64,000 nt of DNA from Streptomyces hawaiiensis. GTDB taxonomy: Bacteria > Actinomycetota > Actinomycetes > Streptomycetales > Streptomycetaceae. The DNA is taken from positions 806,001 through 870,000 of the forward strand of contig NZ_CP021978.1 in assembly GCF_004803895.1 (NCBI RefSeq), read 5' to 3'. The number at the start of each line of letters is the position of its first letter. The first letter of the stretch is position 1. The translations under genes were made by a program, and so were the position numbers. Shown here in pieces: positions 7,110 through 15,784 of this stretch. The notes under the pieces are model-generated. The model saw only the letters and a list, made by a program, of their open reading frames with translations. It made no database searches and had not been told where the DNA came from.

Positions 7110-9418
7110 CAGCGCCCGTCACCCGGGCGGTGCGCCGTCGCGTCACCGTGCGCGGCACCGTGCAGGGCGTGGGCTTCCGCCCCTTCGTGCACCGCCTCGC
7201 CACCGACCTCGCGCTCGCGGGATTCGTGAGCAACACGGCGAGCGGCGTCCTCATCGAGGTGGAGGGCCCGCCGGACGGTGTCGCCACCTTCTGCGACCGG
7301 CTGGCCGAGGAGCCTCCGCCGCTCGCCACCGTGATCGGCGTCGAGGTCGAGGACCTGCCCGTCTCCGGCATCGACGGCGCCTTCGGCATCCGCTCCACCG
7401 ACCGCTCCCCCGGCAGCACCCTGCTCCCGCCCGACACCGCGACCTGCCCGGACTGCCTGCGGGAACTGGGCGATCCGGCCGACCGCCGGTACCGGCACCC
7501 GTTCGTCACCTGCACCCACTGCGGCCCCCGCTTCACCATCGCCACGGGCATGCCGTACGACCGGTCGGTCACGACCATGTCCGGCTTCCCGATGTGCGCC
7601 GCGTGCGCCCGGGAGTACGGCGATCCCCTCGACCGGCGCTTCCACGCCCAGCCCGTGGCCTGCCCCGGCTGCGGTCCCCGGCTGCGCCTGGTTCCGGCGC
7701 CCGGGAGCGGGGTCCGCCCGGCGCGGGACGCCGAAGCGCCGGCATCGGCACGGGCGCTGCTGGCGGCCGGTCGGATCGTCGCCGTCAAGGGCCTCGGCGG
7801 CTATCACCTGGCCTGCGACGCCACCGACGCACCGGCCGTGGACACCCTGCGCGCCCGCAAGGCGCGCGGCGGCAAGCCGTTCGCGGTGATGTGCGCGGAC
7901 CTCGACGCCGTACGGCGGATCGCCGACGTCTCCGCGTCCGAACTGGCCGCCCTCACCAGTCCTCGCCGCCCCATCGTCCTGCTGCGCCGACGCTCGCAGG
8001 CGAACGGCCTCGCGCCCGGCGTCTGCCCCGGCAGCCCGCACCTCGGCGTGATGCTGCCCTACACCCCCGTGCACACTCTGCTGTTCGGCCTGCCCGGTGA
8101 TCCGCCGGGCCCGCGCGTACTGATCATGACGAGCGGCAACCGCTCCGGGGAGCCGATCGTCACGGCCGACGACGAGGCGCTGACCCGGCTCGCCGGGCTG
8201 GCCGACGCCTGGCTCGCCCACGACCGGCCCATCGCCTCGCCCTGCGACGACTCCCTGCTGCGGGTGCGGCCCGACGGCACCGAGCAGGTGCTGCGCCGGT
8301 CCCGGGGCTACGTGCCCCGCCCGCTGCGGCTGCCGGTGCCGGTACGGCCCGCTCTCGCCGTGGGCGGCGATCTCAAGAACGCCCTGTGTCTCGGCGCGGG
8401 TGACCAGGCCTGGTTCGGACCGCACATCGGCGACATGGGCGATCTGACCACCCTGGAGGCGGCCCGACGGGCGGACGCGCACCTGCGGGGTCTGACCGGC
8501 GTGAGCCCCGACCTCATCGCCGCCGACCGGCACCCCGGCTACCACTCGACACGGTGGGCCTCCCGGCTGGCCGGACGCGCGCCCGTGCTGGTCCAGCACC
8601 ACCACGCGCACATCGCCTCCGCCATGGCCGAGCACGGCCTCGACGGCACGACCCCGGTGATCGGCGTCGCCTTCGACGGCACGGGCTACGGCGACGACGG
8701 CACCGTCTGGGGCGGCGAGATCCTGCTCGCCGACTACACCGGCTTCCGGCGCTACGCCCACCTCTCCCCCGCCCCGCTGCCCGGCGGCGACGCGGGCGTC
8801 GCCAACCCGTGCCGTCTGGCCCTGGCCCGGCTGTGGGCGGCAGGACTGCCGTGGGACACGGACCTGCCGTGCGTGACCGCCTGCGTGCCGGAGGAACGGG
8901 CCGTGCTCGAACGGCAGCTGTCCAGCGCTCTGGCCTGTGTGCCGACCTCCAGCATGGGCCGCCTCTTCGACGCCGTGTCGTCGCTCGTCGGCGTGTGCCA
9001 TCGCGCGGGGTACGAGGCGCAGGCCGCACTGGAGCTGGAGGCGGCGGCCGCTGCGGCGTGGGGCGCCGACACAGCGGCGTACGCCTTCGCCGACGGGCTC
9101 GACCCGGCGCCCGTGCTGGCCGCGCTGGTCGCCGATCTGCGGCGCGGCACTCCGGCCGCCGTGCTCGCGGCCCGTTTCCACCGCGGTGTGGCGCGGGCGG
9201 TGGCGGAGATCTGCCGGCGGGCGCGCCGGGACACCGGCCTGGCCACCGTCGCCCTCAGCGGCGGGGTGTTCGCCAACGCGCTGCTGGAGGAGGAGTGCGC
9301 GCGGCTGCTGACCGAAGACGGCTTCGCGGTGCTCCGGCACGGCGAAGTCCCGCCGAACGACGGCGGGCTGGCCCTCGGCCAGCTGCTGGTCGCGGCGCAC
9401 CTACGACAGGAGGAGTGA
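7106..9418 (+). CDS. hypF: HypF, carbamoyltransferase for cyanide-ligand synthesis
   Basis: 770 aa from GTG 7106-7108, which overlaps the hypB TGA. The frame is open further upstream, but the acylphosphatase domain begins here (residues 5-95, GTVQGVGFRPFVHRLA). It is followed by two zinc-finger-like Cys clusters (CPDC/CTHC and CAAC/CPGC, about 110-185), a YrdC-type domain (about 200-385) and a Kae1-like domain with HHHAHIASAMAEH and FDGTGYG. HypF makes carbamoyl-AMP from carbamoyl phosphate and passes the carbamoyl group to the terminal Cys of HypE. Length and domain order are those of a complete family member. Confidence 0.96.
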   Translation: MTAPVTRAVRRRVTVRGTVQGVGFRPFVHRLATDLALAGFVSNTASGVLIEVEGPPDGVATFCDRLAEEPPPLATVIGVEVEDLPVSGIDGAFGIRSTDRSPGSTLLPPDTATCPDCLRELGDPADRRYRHPFVTCTHCGPRFTIATGMPYDRSVTTMSGFPMCAACAREYGDPLDRRFHAQPVACPGCGPRLRLVPAPGSGVRPARDAEAPASARALLAAGRIVAVKGLGGYHLACDATDAPAVDTLRARKARGGKPFAVMCADLDAVRRIADVSASELAALTSPRRPIVLLRRRSQANGLAPGVCPGSPHLGVMLPYTPVHTLLFGLPGDPPGPRVLIMTSGNRSGEPIVTADDEALTRLAGLADAWLAHDRPIASPCDDSLLRVRPDGTEQVLRRSRGYVPRPLRLPVPVRPALAVGGDLKNALCLGAGDQAWFGPHIGDMGDLTTLEAARRADAHLRGLTGVSPDLIAADRHPGYHSTRWASRLAGRAPVLVQHHHAHIASAMAEHGLDGTTPVIGVAFDGTGYGDDGTVWGGEILLADYTGFRRYAHLSPAPLPGGDAGVANPCRLALARLWAAGLPWDTDLPCVTACVPEERAVLERQLSSALACVPTSSMGRLFDAVSSLVGVCHRAGYEAQAALELEAAAAAAWGADTAAYAFADGLDPAPVLAALVADLRRGTPAAVLAARFHRGVARAVAEICRRARRDTGLATVALSGGVFANALLEEECARLLTEDGFAVLRHGEVPPNDGGLALGQLLVAAHLRQEE

Positions 9419-9421
9419 CCC

Positions 9422-9703
9422 ATGTGTTTGGCAGTGCCCGGCAAAGTCGTGGCCATCGACGACAGCGCGGACCCTCTCACCGGCCTGGTCGACTTCGGCG
9501 GAGTGCAGAAACAGGCGTGTCTGGAGTACGTGTCCGACGTGCGGGTGGGTGAGTACGTCATCGTGCACGTCGGCTTCGCGCTCCAGCGTCTCGACGAGGA
9601 GTCGGCCCTGGCCTCACTGAAGCTGTTCGAGGAACTGGGGCTGTTGGAGGAGGAGTTCGGGGACGCCTGGGAGCAGGCCGAGAAGGAGGCGGGAACGGCG
9701 TGA
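9422..9703 (+). CDS. hypC: HypC, iron-carrying hydrogenase chaperone
   Basis: 93 aa. It begins [10 protein letters not shown]; Cys2 is the residue that binds the Fe(CN)2CO unit together with HypD and then contacts the large subunit. [13 protein letters not shown] segment and the hydrophobic [14 protein letters not shown] strand are typical. The tail is acidic ([15 protein letters not shown]). It starts 3 nt after the hypF stop with an AGGAGTG site and overlaps hypD by 4 nt (GTGA), so HypC and HypD are probably made in matched amounts. Confidence 0.95.
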   Translation: MCLAVPGKVVAIDDSADPLTGLVDFGGVQKQACLEYVSDVRVGEYVIVHVGFALQRLDEESALASLKLFEELGLLEEEFGDAWEQAEKEAGTA

Positions 9704-10845
9704 AGTACATCGACGAGTTCAACGACCCCGAACTGGCGCGGCGCCTGCTGGACGAGATCCGCGCCACCGCCACCCGGCCGTGGGCCCTGATGGAGGTGTG
9801 CGGCGGGCAGACCCACTCGATCATCCGGCACGGCATCGACCAACTGCTGCCGGAGCAGGTCGAGTTGATCCACGGCCCCGGCTGCCCTGTCTGTGTCACT
9901 CCACTGGAGGTCATCGACAAGGCGCTGGAGATCGCCTCGCGGCCCGGGGTGATCTTCTGCTCCTTCGGCGACATGCTGCGGGTCCCGGGCACCGACCGCG
10001 ACCTGTTCCGGGTCAAGGGCGAGGGCGGCGACGTACGCGTCGTGTACTCGCCGCTCGACGCCCTGGAGCTGGCCCGCCGCAACCCGGACCGGGAGGTGGT
10101 GTTCTTCGCGATCGGCTTCGAGACCACGGCCCCGGCCAACGCGATGGCCGTGCACCAGGCGCGCCGGCTGGGCCTGAGCAACTTCAGCCTGCTGGTGTCG
10201 CATGTGCGGGTGCCCCCGGCCGTCGAGGCGATCATGACGGCACCCGAGTGCCGGGTGCAGGGCTTCCTGGCCGCCGGGCACGTGTGCAGTGTGATGGGCA
10301 TGGCCGAGTACCCGGAGCTGGCCGAGCGGTTCCGTGTGCCGATGGTGGTGACCGGATTCGAGCCGCTGGACATCCTGGAGGGCATCCGCCGGGCGGTCCG
10401 CCAGCTGGAGCGCGGTGAGCACCGGGTGGAGAACGCCTACCCGCGTGCCGTGCGCGAGGAGGGCAATCCGGCCGCGGTACGCATGATCGAGGAGGTCTTC
10501 GAGGTCACCGACCGGTCCTGGCGCGGCATCGGGCGGATCCCGGCCAGCGGCTGGCGGCTGACCGACGCCTTCCGCGCGTACGACGCCGAGCACCGCTTCG
10601 ACGTCGGCGGGATCCGTACCGAGGAGCCCGCCGAGTGCCGCGCCGGCGAGGTCCTCCAGGGCCTGATCAAGCCGACCGAGTGCGCCGCGTTCGGCACCAC
10701 CTGCACCCCGCGCACCCCGCTCGGCGCCACCATGGTCTCCAGCGAGGGCGCCTGCGCGGCCTACTACCTGTACCGCCGGATGAACGCCCCGGCGCCGCAG
10801 GCCGGCGGCGGGGCGCAGCAGGAGGAGGTGGCTCCCGTTGCCTGA
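9700..10845 (+). CDS. hypD: HypD, Fe(CN)2CO assembly scaffold
   Basis: 381 aa from GTG 9700-9702. Visible signatures are [15 protein letters not shown], the redox pair [10 protein letters not shown], the [10 protein letters not shown] loop, the [10 protein letters not shown] motif, and the C-terminal Cys set ([33 protein letters not shown]) that holds a [4Fe-4S] cluster in this family. HypD receives cyanide from HypE and, with HypC, builds the iron centre. The C terminus ends in a Pro/Ala/Gln-rich extension. Its 3' end carries the GGAGGAGG ribosome site for hypE, which overlaps it by 8 nt. Confidence 0.96.
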   Translation: MKYIDEFNDPELARRLLDEIRATATRPWALMEVCGGQTHSIIRHGIDQLLPEQVELIHGPGCPVCVTPLEVIDKALEIASRPGVIFCSFGDMLRVPGTDRDLFRVKGEGGDVRVVYSPLDALELARRNPDREVVFFAIGFETTAPANAMAVHQARRLGLSNFSLLVSHVRVPPAVEAIMTAPECRVQGFLAAGHVCSVMGMAEYPELAERFRVPMVVTGFEPLDILEGIRRAVRQLERGEHRVENAYPRAVREEGNPAAVRMIEEVFEVTDRSWRGIGRIPASGWRLTDAFRAYDAEHRFDVGGIRTEEPAECRAGEVLQGLIKPTECAAFGTTCTPRTPLGATMVSSEGACAAYYLYRRMNAPAPQAGGGAQQEEVAPVA

Positions 10846-11908
10846 GCGACTCGCCGATGTGGTCGACCCGGCCAACTTCACCTGCCCCGCCCCGCTGCGC
10901 GACCAGGGGGTGGTGGTCATGGGGCACGGCGGCGGGGGTGCGCTGTCGGCGGAGCTGATGGAGCAGATCTTCACCCCCGCCTACGGCAACGCCACCCTGT
11001 CCGGCCTCGCCGACTCCGCGGTCCTCGAACTGGGCGGCGCGCGGCTGGCCTTCTCCACCGACTCCTACGTGGTCCGGCCGCTGTTCTTCCCCGGCGGGTG
11101 CCTGGGCGACCTCGCGGTCAACGGCACCGTCAACGACCTGGCGATGAGCGGTGCCGTGCCCGCGTATCTCTCCGCGGCCTTCGTGCTGGAGGAGGGTGTG
11201 GAGCTGACGGTCGTCGAGCGGATCGCGCGCTCCATGGGGGCGGCGGCCGAGGCGGCCGGGGTCACGATCGCCACGGGTGACACCAAGGTGGTGGAGTCCG
11301 GGCACGGCGACGGGGTGTACGTCACCACCGCCGGGGTGGGGCTCGTGCCCGACGGGGTGGACATCCGGCCCCAGCGTGCCCGGCCCGGCGACGCGGTCAT
11401 CGTCAGCGGCCCGATCGGGCTGCACGGCGTGGCGATCATGAGTGTCCGGGAAGGGCTGGAGTTCGGGGTGGAGATCGCCAGCGACAGCGCGCCGCTGGCG
11501 GATCTGGTGGCGGCGATGCTGGCCGTCACCGCGGACATCCATGTGCTGCGCGACCCCACCCGGGGCGGCCTGGGTGCGTCCCTCAACGAGATCGCCCGGG
11601 CCTCCGGGACCGGTGTCCGGCTGCGGGAGCGGGCCATTCCGGTGCCGGACGCGGTGGCGAACGCCTGCGGGTTCCTCGGGCTCGATCCGCTCTACGTCGC
11701 CAACGAGGGGCGGCTGGTCGCGTTCGTGCCCCCGTCGGAGGCGGAGGAGGTGCTGGCGGCGATGCGGGCCCATCCGCAGGGTGCCGGGGCCACGCTGATC
11801 GGCGAGTGCGTCACGGAGCATCCCGGGATGGTGGTGGTCGCCACCGGGCTCGGCGGGACGCGGGTGGTGGACCTGCCGCTCGGGGAGCAGCTGCCGCGCA
11901 TCTGCTGA
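10838..11908 (+). CDS. hypE: HypE, thiocarboxamide dehydratase
   Basis: 356 aa beginning with a rare TTG (10838-10840), placed 9 nt after GGAGGAGG; the protein starts [16 protein letters not shown]. It has the [10 protein letters not shown] nucleotide-binding loop, the ATGDTKVVE segment and the [13 protein letters not shown] motif of the PurM-like fold. It ends in PRIC, whose last Cys is carbamoylated by HypF and dehydrated to a thiocyanate. This is the last gene of the + strand maturation operon. A bidirectional hairpin terminator follows 13 nt after the stop, facing hypA. Confidence 0.96.
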   Translation: MPERLADVVDPANFTCPAPLRDQGVVVMGHGGGGALSAELMEQIFTPAYGNATLSGLADSAVLELGGARLAFSTDSYVVRPLFFPGGCLGDLAVNGTVNDLAMSGAVPAYLSAAFVLEEGVELTVVERIARSMGAAAEAAGVTIATGDTKVVESGHGDGVYVTTAGVGLVPDGVDIRPQRARPGDAVIVSGPIGLHGVAIMSVREGLEFGVEIASDSAPLADLVAAMLAVTADIHVLRDPTRGGLGASLNEIARASGTGVRLRERAIPVPDAVANACGFLGLDPLYVANEGRLVAFVPPSEAEEVLAAMRAHPQGAGATLIGECVTEHPGMVVVATGLGGTRVVDLPLGEQLPRIC

Positions 11909-11921
11909 CCGGAGAACGGCG

Positions 11922-11953
11922 AAGGGCCCCGCCGACGTGTCGGCGGGGCCCTT
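11922..11953. terminator. Bidirectional hairpin terminator between hypE and hypA
   Basis: Perfect 14-bp inverted repeat: aagggccccgccga (11922-11935), a 4-nt loop, then its reverse complement (11940-11953). It lies between the convergent hypE and hypA stops, so it can end both hydrogenase operons. The arms start AAGG and end CCTT, so each strand ends with only a short T run, as is common in Streptomyces. Confidence 0.85.
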
Positions 11954-11959
11954 GCCCGT

Positions 11960-12310
11960 CTATGCCGGTACGGGCTCGATCCCGGCGATCTCCAGTTCCC
12001 TGCCGCTGCGCAGGTCGCTGGAGGGCTGGTCGCAGCGCGGGCACCAGAAGAACGGGGGCATGCCCACCGGGAACTCCTCGGCGCACGGGCCGCACCAGGC
12101 CTGCGCGGGGATCTGTTCGACGACGAGCCGTGCCCCCGAAAGGGCGGTGCCGTCGCGGGCCACCTCGAAGGCGAAACCGAGGGCGTCGGGGACGACGCCC
12201 GCCAGCTCGCCGACCCGGACGGTCACCTTCGCGACGGCGTCCGTCCCGTCCGCCCGGGCCAGCTCGTCGGCCCGCTCGATGATCGCGGTCGCGATCGACA
12301 GTTCGTGCAC
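11960..12310 (-). CDS. hypA: HypA, nickel chaperone with zinc site
   Basis: 116 aa starting MHELS; His2 is the nickel-binding residue of the family. The zinc site is formed by CGPC and CPRC in the second half. HypA docks to HypB and the large subunit to hand over nickel. It is the last gene of the - strand structural operon, starting 7 nt after the small 63-aa gene, so the two maturation partners HypA and HypB sit in opposite operons. The start codon choice is secure because MHELS is invariant in the family. Confidence 0.95.
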   Translation of the reverse strand: MHELSIATAIIERADELARADGTDAVAKVTVRVGELAGVVPDALGFAFEVARDGTALSGARLVVEQIPAQAWCGPCAEEFPVGMPPFFWCPRCDQPSSDLRSGRELEIAGIEPVPA

Positions 12311-12317
12311 GGCCGGC

Positions 12318-12509
12318 TCACGGGTAGCGGTGGCCGGCGCGGAATCCGCCGGCCATCCGCCAGAGCCGCATCTCGCGCCTCAGGCTGGGCCACTCCCAGC
12401 ACACCAGGGCCAGGGCCGCACCGCCCACCAGGACGGCCTCGGCCTTCAGCACCCGCTGTCCGCTCATCCCGCCCCGCCGGCGCGCGACGGGTCTGCGTAC
12501 TCGTTTCAT
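12318..12509 (-). CDS. Small single-pass membrane protein in the hydrogenase operon (unknown)
   Basis: 63 aa from the ATG at 12507-12509. The N terminus is very basic (MKRVRRPVARRRGG). A hydrophobic helix follows at about residues 20-39 (AEAVLVGGAALALVCW), and then a basic segment ending WPSLRREMRLWRMAGG. The pattern of short helix plus P-x-L-R-R-x-M-R-x-x-R-M resembles the actinobacterial small-protein family DUF6893; that assignment is from memory and unchecked. It sits between the 68-aa gene and hypA on the same strand with short gaps (34 and 7 nt). A membrane anchor or electron-transfer contact for the otherwise soluble HhySL is one guess. Confidence 0.6.
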   Translation of the reverse strand: MKRVRRPVARRRGGMSGQRVLKAEAVLVGGAALALVCWEWPSLRREMRLWRMAGGFRAGHRYP

Positions 12510-12543
12510 CGCGGTGACTCCCTGCTCGTTCGCGTCACGGTGC

Positions 12544-12750
12544 TCATCCGGGCGAGATGTTCGGCATGGTCTTTGCGAGGGCGTCATGCCGCTTCCAGTG
12601 GATCCCCGTGGAGCGGCGCGCGTCGGCGGTGCCGTCCTCGTGGTGCCCCTTCTGCCGCTCGCGCGGTCCCTTGTTGCCCTGGTGCATGCCGGCGACGTGC
12701 CGGGGTGTGTCGGGCTTCGCCTGGGGCCGGCCCACTCTGATGCTGCCCAT
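12544..12750 (-). CDS. Small hydrophilic protein in the hydrogenase operon (unknown)
   Basis: 68 aa: polar, rich in Gly, His, Lys and Arg, with no hydrophobic segment. Stretches such as KPDTPRHVAGMHQGN, RSTGI and the MPNISPG ending look like a conserved, organised small protein rather than chance translation. It is placed 42 nt after the DUF5947-like gene and before the membrane miniprotein, all on one strand. The upstream ggaaggagagc gives a good ribosome site for the ATG at 12748-12750. No function can be assigned; several His and Lys residues could serve metal or protein contacts. Confidence 0.6.
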   Translation of the reverse strand: MGSIRVGRPQAKPDTPRHVAGMHQGNKGPRERQKGHHEDGTADARRSTGIHWKRHDALAKTMPNISPG

Positions 12751-12792
12751 GGGGTGCTCTCCTTCCTCGCCTCCGACCTGCGGAGTGCGTGG

Positions 12793-13389
12793 CTATGGCC
12801 GCTCGGTGAGGTCCTCGAAGAACTGCTCGACGGCCGGCCAGATCCGGCCGCCGCCGGACAGTCCGCGCCACTCCCGGCGTACGACGGCGACCATCCGGTA
12901 GCAGTCGTCGACCGGCACGATCCAGTGGTGGTCGAGGCCGTGGACGGTGTTCACCAGCAGGGCCTCCACCTCGGGTTCCACGGTCGCGAGCTGCGCAACC
13001 GTGCCGCACAGCTCCTGCCAGGCCGCGGCTTCCACCTCCCACCGCATGGCTCCCGCGGGGCTGGGGCCCTGGGCGGTGACGGTGCCGTCCGCCCGGGGCA
13101 CGAAGAAGACCAGGCCGACCGGCACACCGAGCACGGCCGTGTCGACCTTGGGCAGCCGGACCCGGCGGCGGGGCACGAGCCGGTACTGGCCGTCCCCCGC
13201 CGCCGCGTCGGCGAACAGCACCGAGCAGGGGCCGCAGACGCAGCGGACCTCCTCCTGCCCGGTGTCGTACAGGTGGGCGTGCTCGTCGGCGACCGGCGCG
13301 GCGCACAGGTCGCACACCTCCCTCTCGGCCGCCGCGGTGCGGTCGGCCGAGGAGCGGATGAGGCGGCCCAGCGCCCCGTCGGTGGTCAC
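12793..13389 (-). CDS. DUF5947-like Cys-rich hydrogenase accessory protein
   Basis: 198 aa from GTG 13387-13389, which overlaps the TGA of the NifU-like gene (GTGA). The longer open frame is rejected because its extra N terminus is only the shadow of that gene. The N-terminal third holds a clear metal-site pattern: C26-x-x-C29, H37-x-H39 and C50-x-C52-x-x-C55. The rest is a mixed domain with LPKVDTAVLGVPVGLVFFV and HGLDHHWIVPVDDCYRMVAVVR. I know this family from hydrogenase clusters of Streptomyces as DUF5947; its role is not established. A zinc or iron-sulfur site is likely. Confidence 0.75.
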   Translation of the reverse strand: MTTDGALGRLIRSSADRTAAAEREVCDLCAAPVADEHAHLYDTGQEEVRCVCGPCSVLFADAAAGDGQYRLVPRRRVRLPKVDTAVLGVPVGLVFFVPRADGTVTAQGPSPAGAMRWEVEAAAWQELCGTVAQLATVEPEVEALLVNTVHGLDHHWIVPVDDCYRMVAVVRREWRGLSGGGRIWPAVEQFFEDLTERP

Positions 13390-13934
13390 GGTGCGCCCCG
13401 GTGCGTCACCGTGGTCAGGGGGACGAACGCGGGGGCCGTCTCGGTGAGGGGTTCCACCGCCGTCAGCTCGGGCGCCGCGGCGAGCACCGCCGCACGGACC
13501 GCGTCGGTGACCTCGGAGCCTCCGCCGCCGCAACCGGACCCGCACCCGCCGCCCGTCGTCAGACGCACCCGGGCGACCTGCCCTTCCACGCCGGCCCACT
13601 CCACGTCACCGCCGCGCTCCCGCACGGCGGGCCGCAGCCGTTCGACCGCGCGGGCCGCCCGGCGGTCGGCGGGCTCGGGGTGGATGTCGTGCAGCACCAT
13701 GAGGTGTCCCAGCAGCTCGTCCTCGGCGAAGCGCTCGGCCAGTCGCCCGTCCGCGTGATCCAGGACGCGGGCCAGGGCCTCGCCGTAGACCTCGGTCAGC
13801 AGGGCCACCGCCTCGGTCGCGGCGCGTGTCGTGGGGCCGGGCACGGCCTCGATGCTTTCCAGGGCCTGGTCGAGCCGGGCGAGCCGGGCCTCGACGTCCG
13901 GGTCCGCCAGCCGAGCGGTGGTGGGCTCAGCCAT
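13386..13934 (-). CDS. NifU-like C-terminal-domain protein with CxxxC in place of CxxC
   Basis: 182 aa. Residues 1-105 form a helical N-terminal part (HLMVLHDIHPEP). Residues about 106-170 resemble the NifU C-terminal domain, which normally carries a CxxC cluster site; here the loop reads GGGCGSGCGGGGS with C131 and C135, i.e. CxxxC inside a glycine-rich run. NifU-like proteins carry or transfer Fe-S clusters. The position directly after hhyL, with an 8-nt overlap, suggests a cluster donor or electron carrier dedicated to HhyS. The protein is translationally coupled to the DUF5947-like gene on its other side. Confidence 0.8.
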   Translation of the reverse strand: MAEPTTARLADPDVEARLARLDQALESIEAVPGPTTRAATEAVALLTEVYGEALARVLDHADGRLAERFAEDELLGHLMVLHDIHPEPADRRAARAVERLRPAVRERGGDVEWAGVEGQVARVRLTTGGGCGSGCGGGGSEVTDAVRAAVLAAAPELTAVEPLTETAPAFVPLTTVTHRGAP

Positions 13935-15720
13935 GGTTCGCCCCGTACGTCGGCGAGTGCAGGGTGGTCAGCGTCTTGCCCTTGCCGACGTACATGTGCA
14001 CACCGCACGGCAGGCAGGGGTCGAAGCTGCGGACCGTGCGCATGATGTCGACGCCCTTGAAGTCGTCCGGCCCGTTCTCCTCGAAGATGGGCTGGCCCTG
14101 GACGGCGTCCTCGTACGGTCCGGGGGTGCCGTACATGTCGCGGGGGCTGGCGTTCCACGGGGTGGGCGGGTAGGGGTGGTAGTTGGCGATCTTCTTGTCC
14201 TTGATCACCAGGTGGTGGGAGAGGACACCGCGTACCGCCTCGTGGAAGCCGCAGCCGATCGCCTCGTCGGGCACCTCGTAGTTCTCGAACACCTTGGTCT
14301 CGCCCGCGCGGACCATTCCCATGGCCTCTTCGAGGAACTGCAGGGCCATGGCGGCCGCGTAGGCGATGAAGTACGGCCGGGCGCGGTCGCGTTCGATGGT
14401 GTTGCTCCACTGCGGGATGCGCCACTCCAGGGTGGTCTCCGGCAGGGACTCGCCCTTGGGCAGGGAGATGCGCACGCTGTGGCCGGTGGACTTGACGTAC
14501 GGGGTGTCGACCAGGCCGCTCAGCGCCGTCGACCACAGGCGGGCCAGCGGGCCGCCGCCGGTGTCGAGGGCGAGGTGGTCGCCGGTGCGCTGGTCGAACC
14601 AGCGGGGGCTCATCACCCAGCTGTACTTGTCGTCGAAGTTCCGCTTCTGCGGCACCGGGACGGTGGTCTGGTTCCACGGGTGGCGCATGTCGACGGGGTT
14701 GCCGAGCGGGTCGTGGGTGACGAAGGGCGACTCGTTGACCCAGTCCTCGTAGTACGAGCTGCCGAGCATGATGCGCAGGCCGAGGTTGATGTCGACGAGG
14801 TTGTTGGTGACCAGTTCGCCGTCGACGATGATGCCCGGGGTGACGTACATGTCCTTGCCCCAGGAGTTCATCGTCTCGTAGCGGTAGTCGACCGTCTTGG
14901 GGTCCTGGAAGGCGCCCCAGCAGCCCAGCAGGACCCGGCGGCGGCCGACCTCCTCGTAGCCGGGCAGCGCCTCGTAGAAGAAGTCGAAGACGTCGTCGTT
15001 CATGGCGACGGCCTTCTTCACGAAGTCGATGACCTTCATGAGCCGGCTGAGGTAGTCGGTGAAGACGCTCGGCTGCGGCATCGTGCCGACGCCGCCCGGG
15101 TACAGCGTGGACGGGTGGACGTGCCGCCCCTCCATGAGGCAGAACATCTCGCGGGTGATCCGGCTGACCTTCAGGGCCTCCTTGTAGACCTCGCCCTCGA
15201 AGGGGTTGAAGGCCTTCATGATGTCGGCGATCGTGCGATAGCCGTGGATGTCGCCGCGGGGTGCCTCGGTGCGTTCGGCGCGGGCCAGCACGCTGGGGTT
15301 GGTGGCCTTGACCATCGCCTCGCAGAAATCCACGAACACCAGGTTGTCCTGGAAGATCGTGTGGTCGAACATGTACTCGGCCGCTTCACCGAGGTTGACG
15401 ATGTAGTCGGCCAGCGGGGGCGGTTTGACGCCGTAGGCCATCTGCTGGGCGTAGTCGGAGCAGGTGGTGTGGTTGTCGCCGCAGATGCCGCAGATCCGGG
15501 ACGTGATGAAGCCCGCGTCGCGCGGGTCCTTGCCCTTCATGAACACCGAGTAGCCGCGGAACAGCGACGAGGTGCTGTGGCATTCGACGACTTCCCGGTT
15601 GGCGAAGTCGATCTTCGTGTAGATGCCCAGGTTCCCGATGATCCGCGTGATCGGATCCCAGGACATGTCCACGAGCTCTGGCGACTTGCGGTCCGTGGGC
15701 CGGGCCTCGGTGGTGGTCAT
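13927..15720 (-). CDS. hhyL: [NiFe]-hydrogenase large subunit, group 1h/5 actinobacterial type
   Basis: 597 aa. The four nickel-iron cysteines are visible: the L1 motif RICGICGDNHTTC (C77, C80) and the L2 motif DPCLPCGVH (C569, C572, H575). By family knowledge the maturation protease cuts after H575, removing the last 22 residues (MYVGKGKTL and onward). The conserved SGHSV-like loop is present as STGHSVRI. The sequence is that of the aerobic, high-affinity, oxygen-tolerant class that oxidises H2 down to atmospheric levels (hhyL in Streptomyces, AH in Ralstonia). It pairs with hhyS, 64 nt upstream. Confidence 0.96.
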   Translation of the reverse strand: MTTTEARPTDRKSPELVDMSWDPITRIIGNLGIYTKIDFANREVVECHSTSSLFRGYSVFMKGKDPRDAGFITSRICGICGDNHTTCSDYAQQMAYGVKPPPLADYIVNLGEAAEYMFDHTIFQDNLVFVDFCEAMVKATNPSVLARAERTEAPRGDIHGYRTIADIMKAFNPFEGEVYKEALKVSRITREMFCLMEGRHVHPSTLYPGGVGTMPQPSVFTDYLSRLMKVIDFVKKAVAMNDDVFDFFYEALPGYEEVGRRRVLLGCWGAFQDPKTVDYRYETMNSWGKDMYVTPGIIVDGELVTNNLVDINLGLRIMLGSSYYEDWVNESPFVTHDPLGNPVDMRHPWNQTTVPVPQKRNFDDKYSWVMSPRWFDQRTGDHLALDTGGGPLARLWSTALSGLVDTPYVKSTGHSVRISLPKGESLPETTLEWRIPQWSNTIERDRARPYFIAYAAAMALQFLEEAMGMVRAGETKVFENYEVPDEAIGCGFHEAVRGVLSHHLVIKDKKIANYHPYPPTPWNASPRDMYGTPGPYEDAVQGQPIFEENGPDDFKGVDIMRTVRSFDPCLPCGVHMYVGKGKTLTTLHSPTYGANHG

Positions 15721-15784
15721 CTGCGGTACTGCCCCTCGCTGTCGGTGGTGTGGGGGTGGGTGCTGCGGTGGGTGCCGGGTGTCA

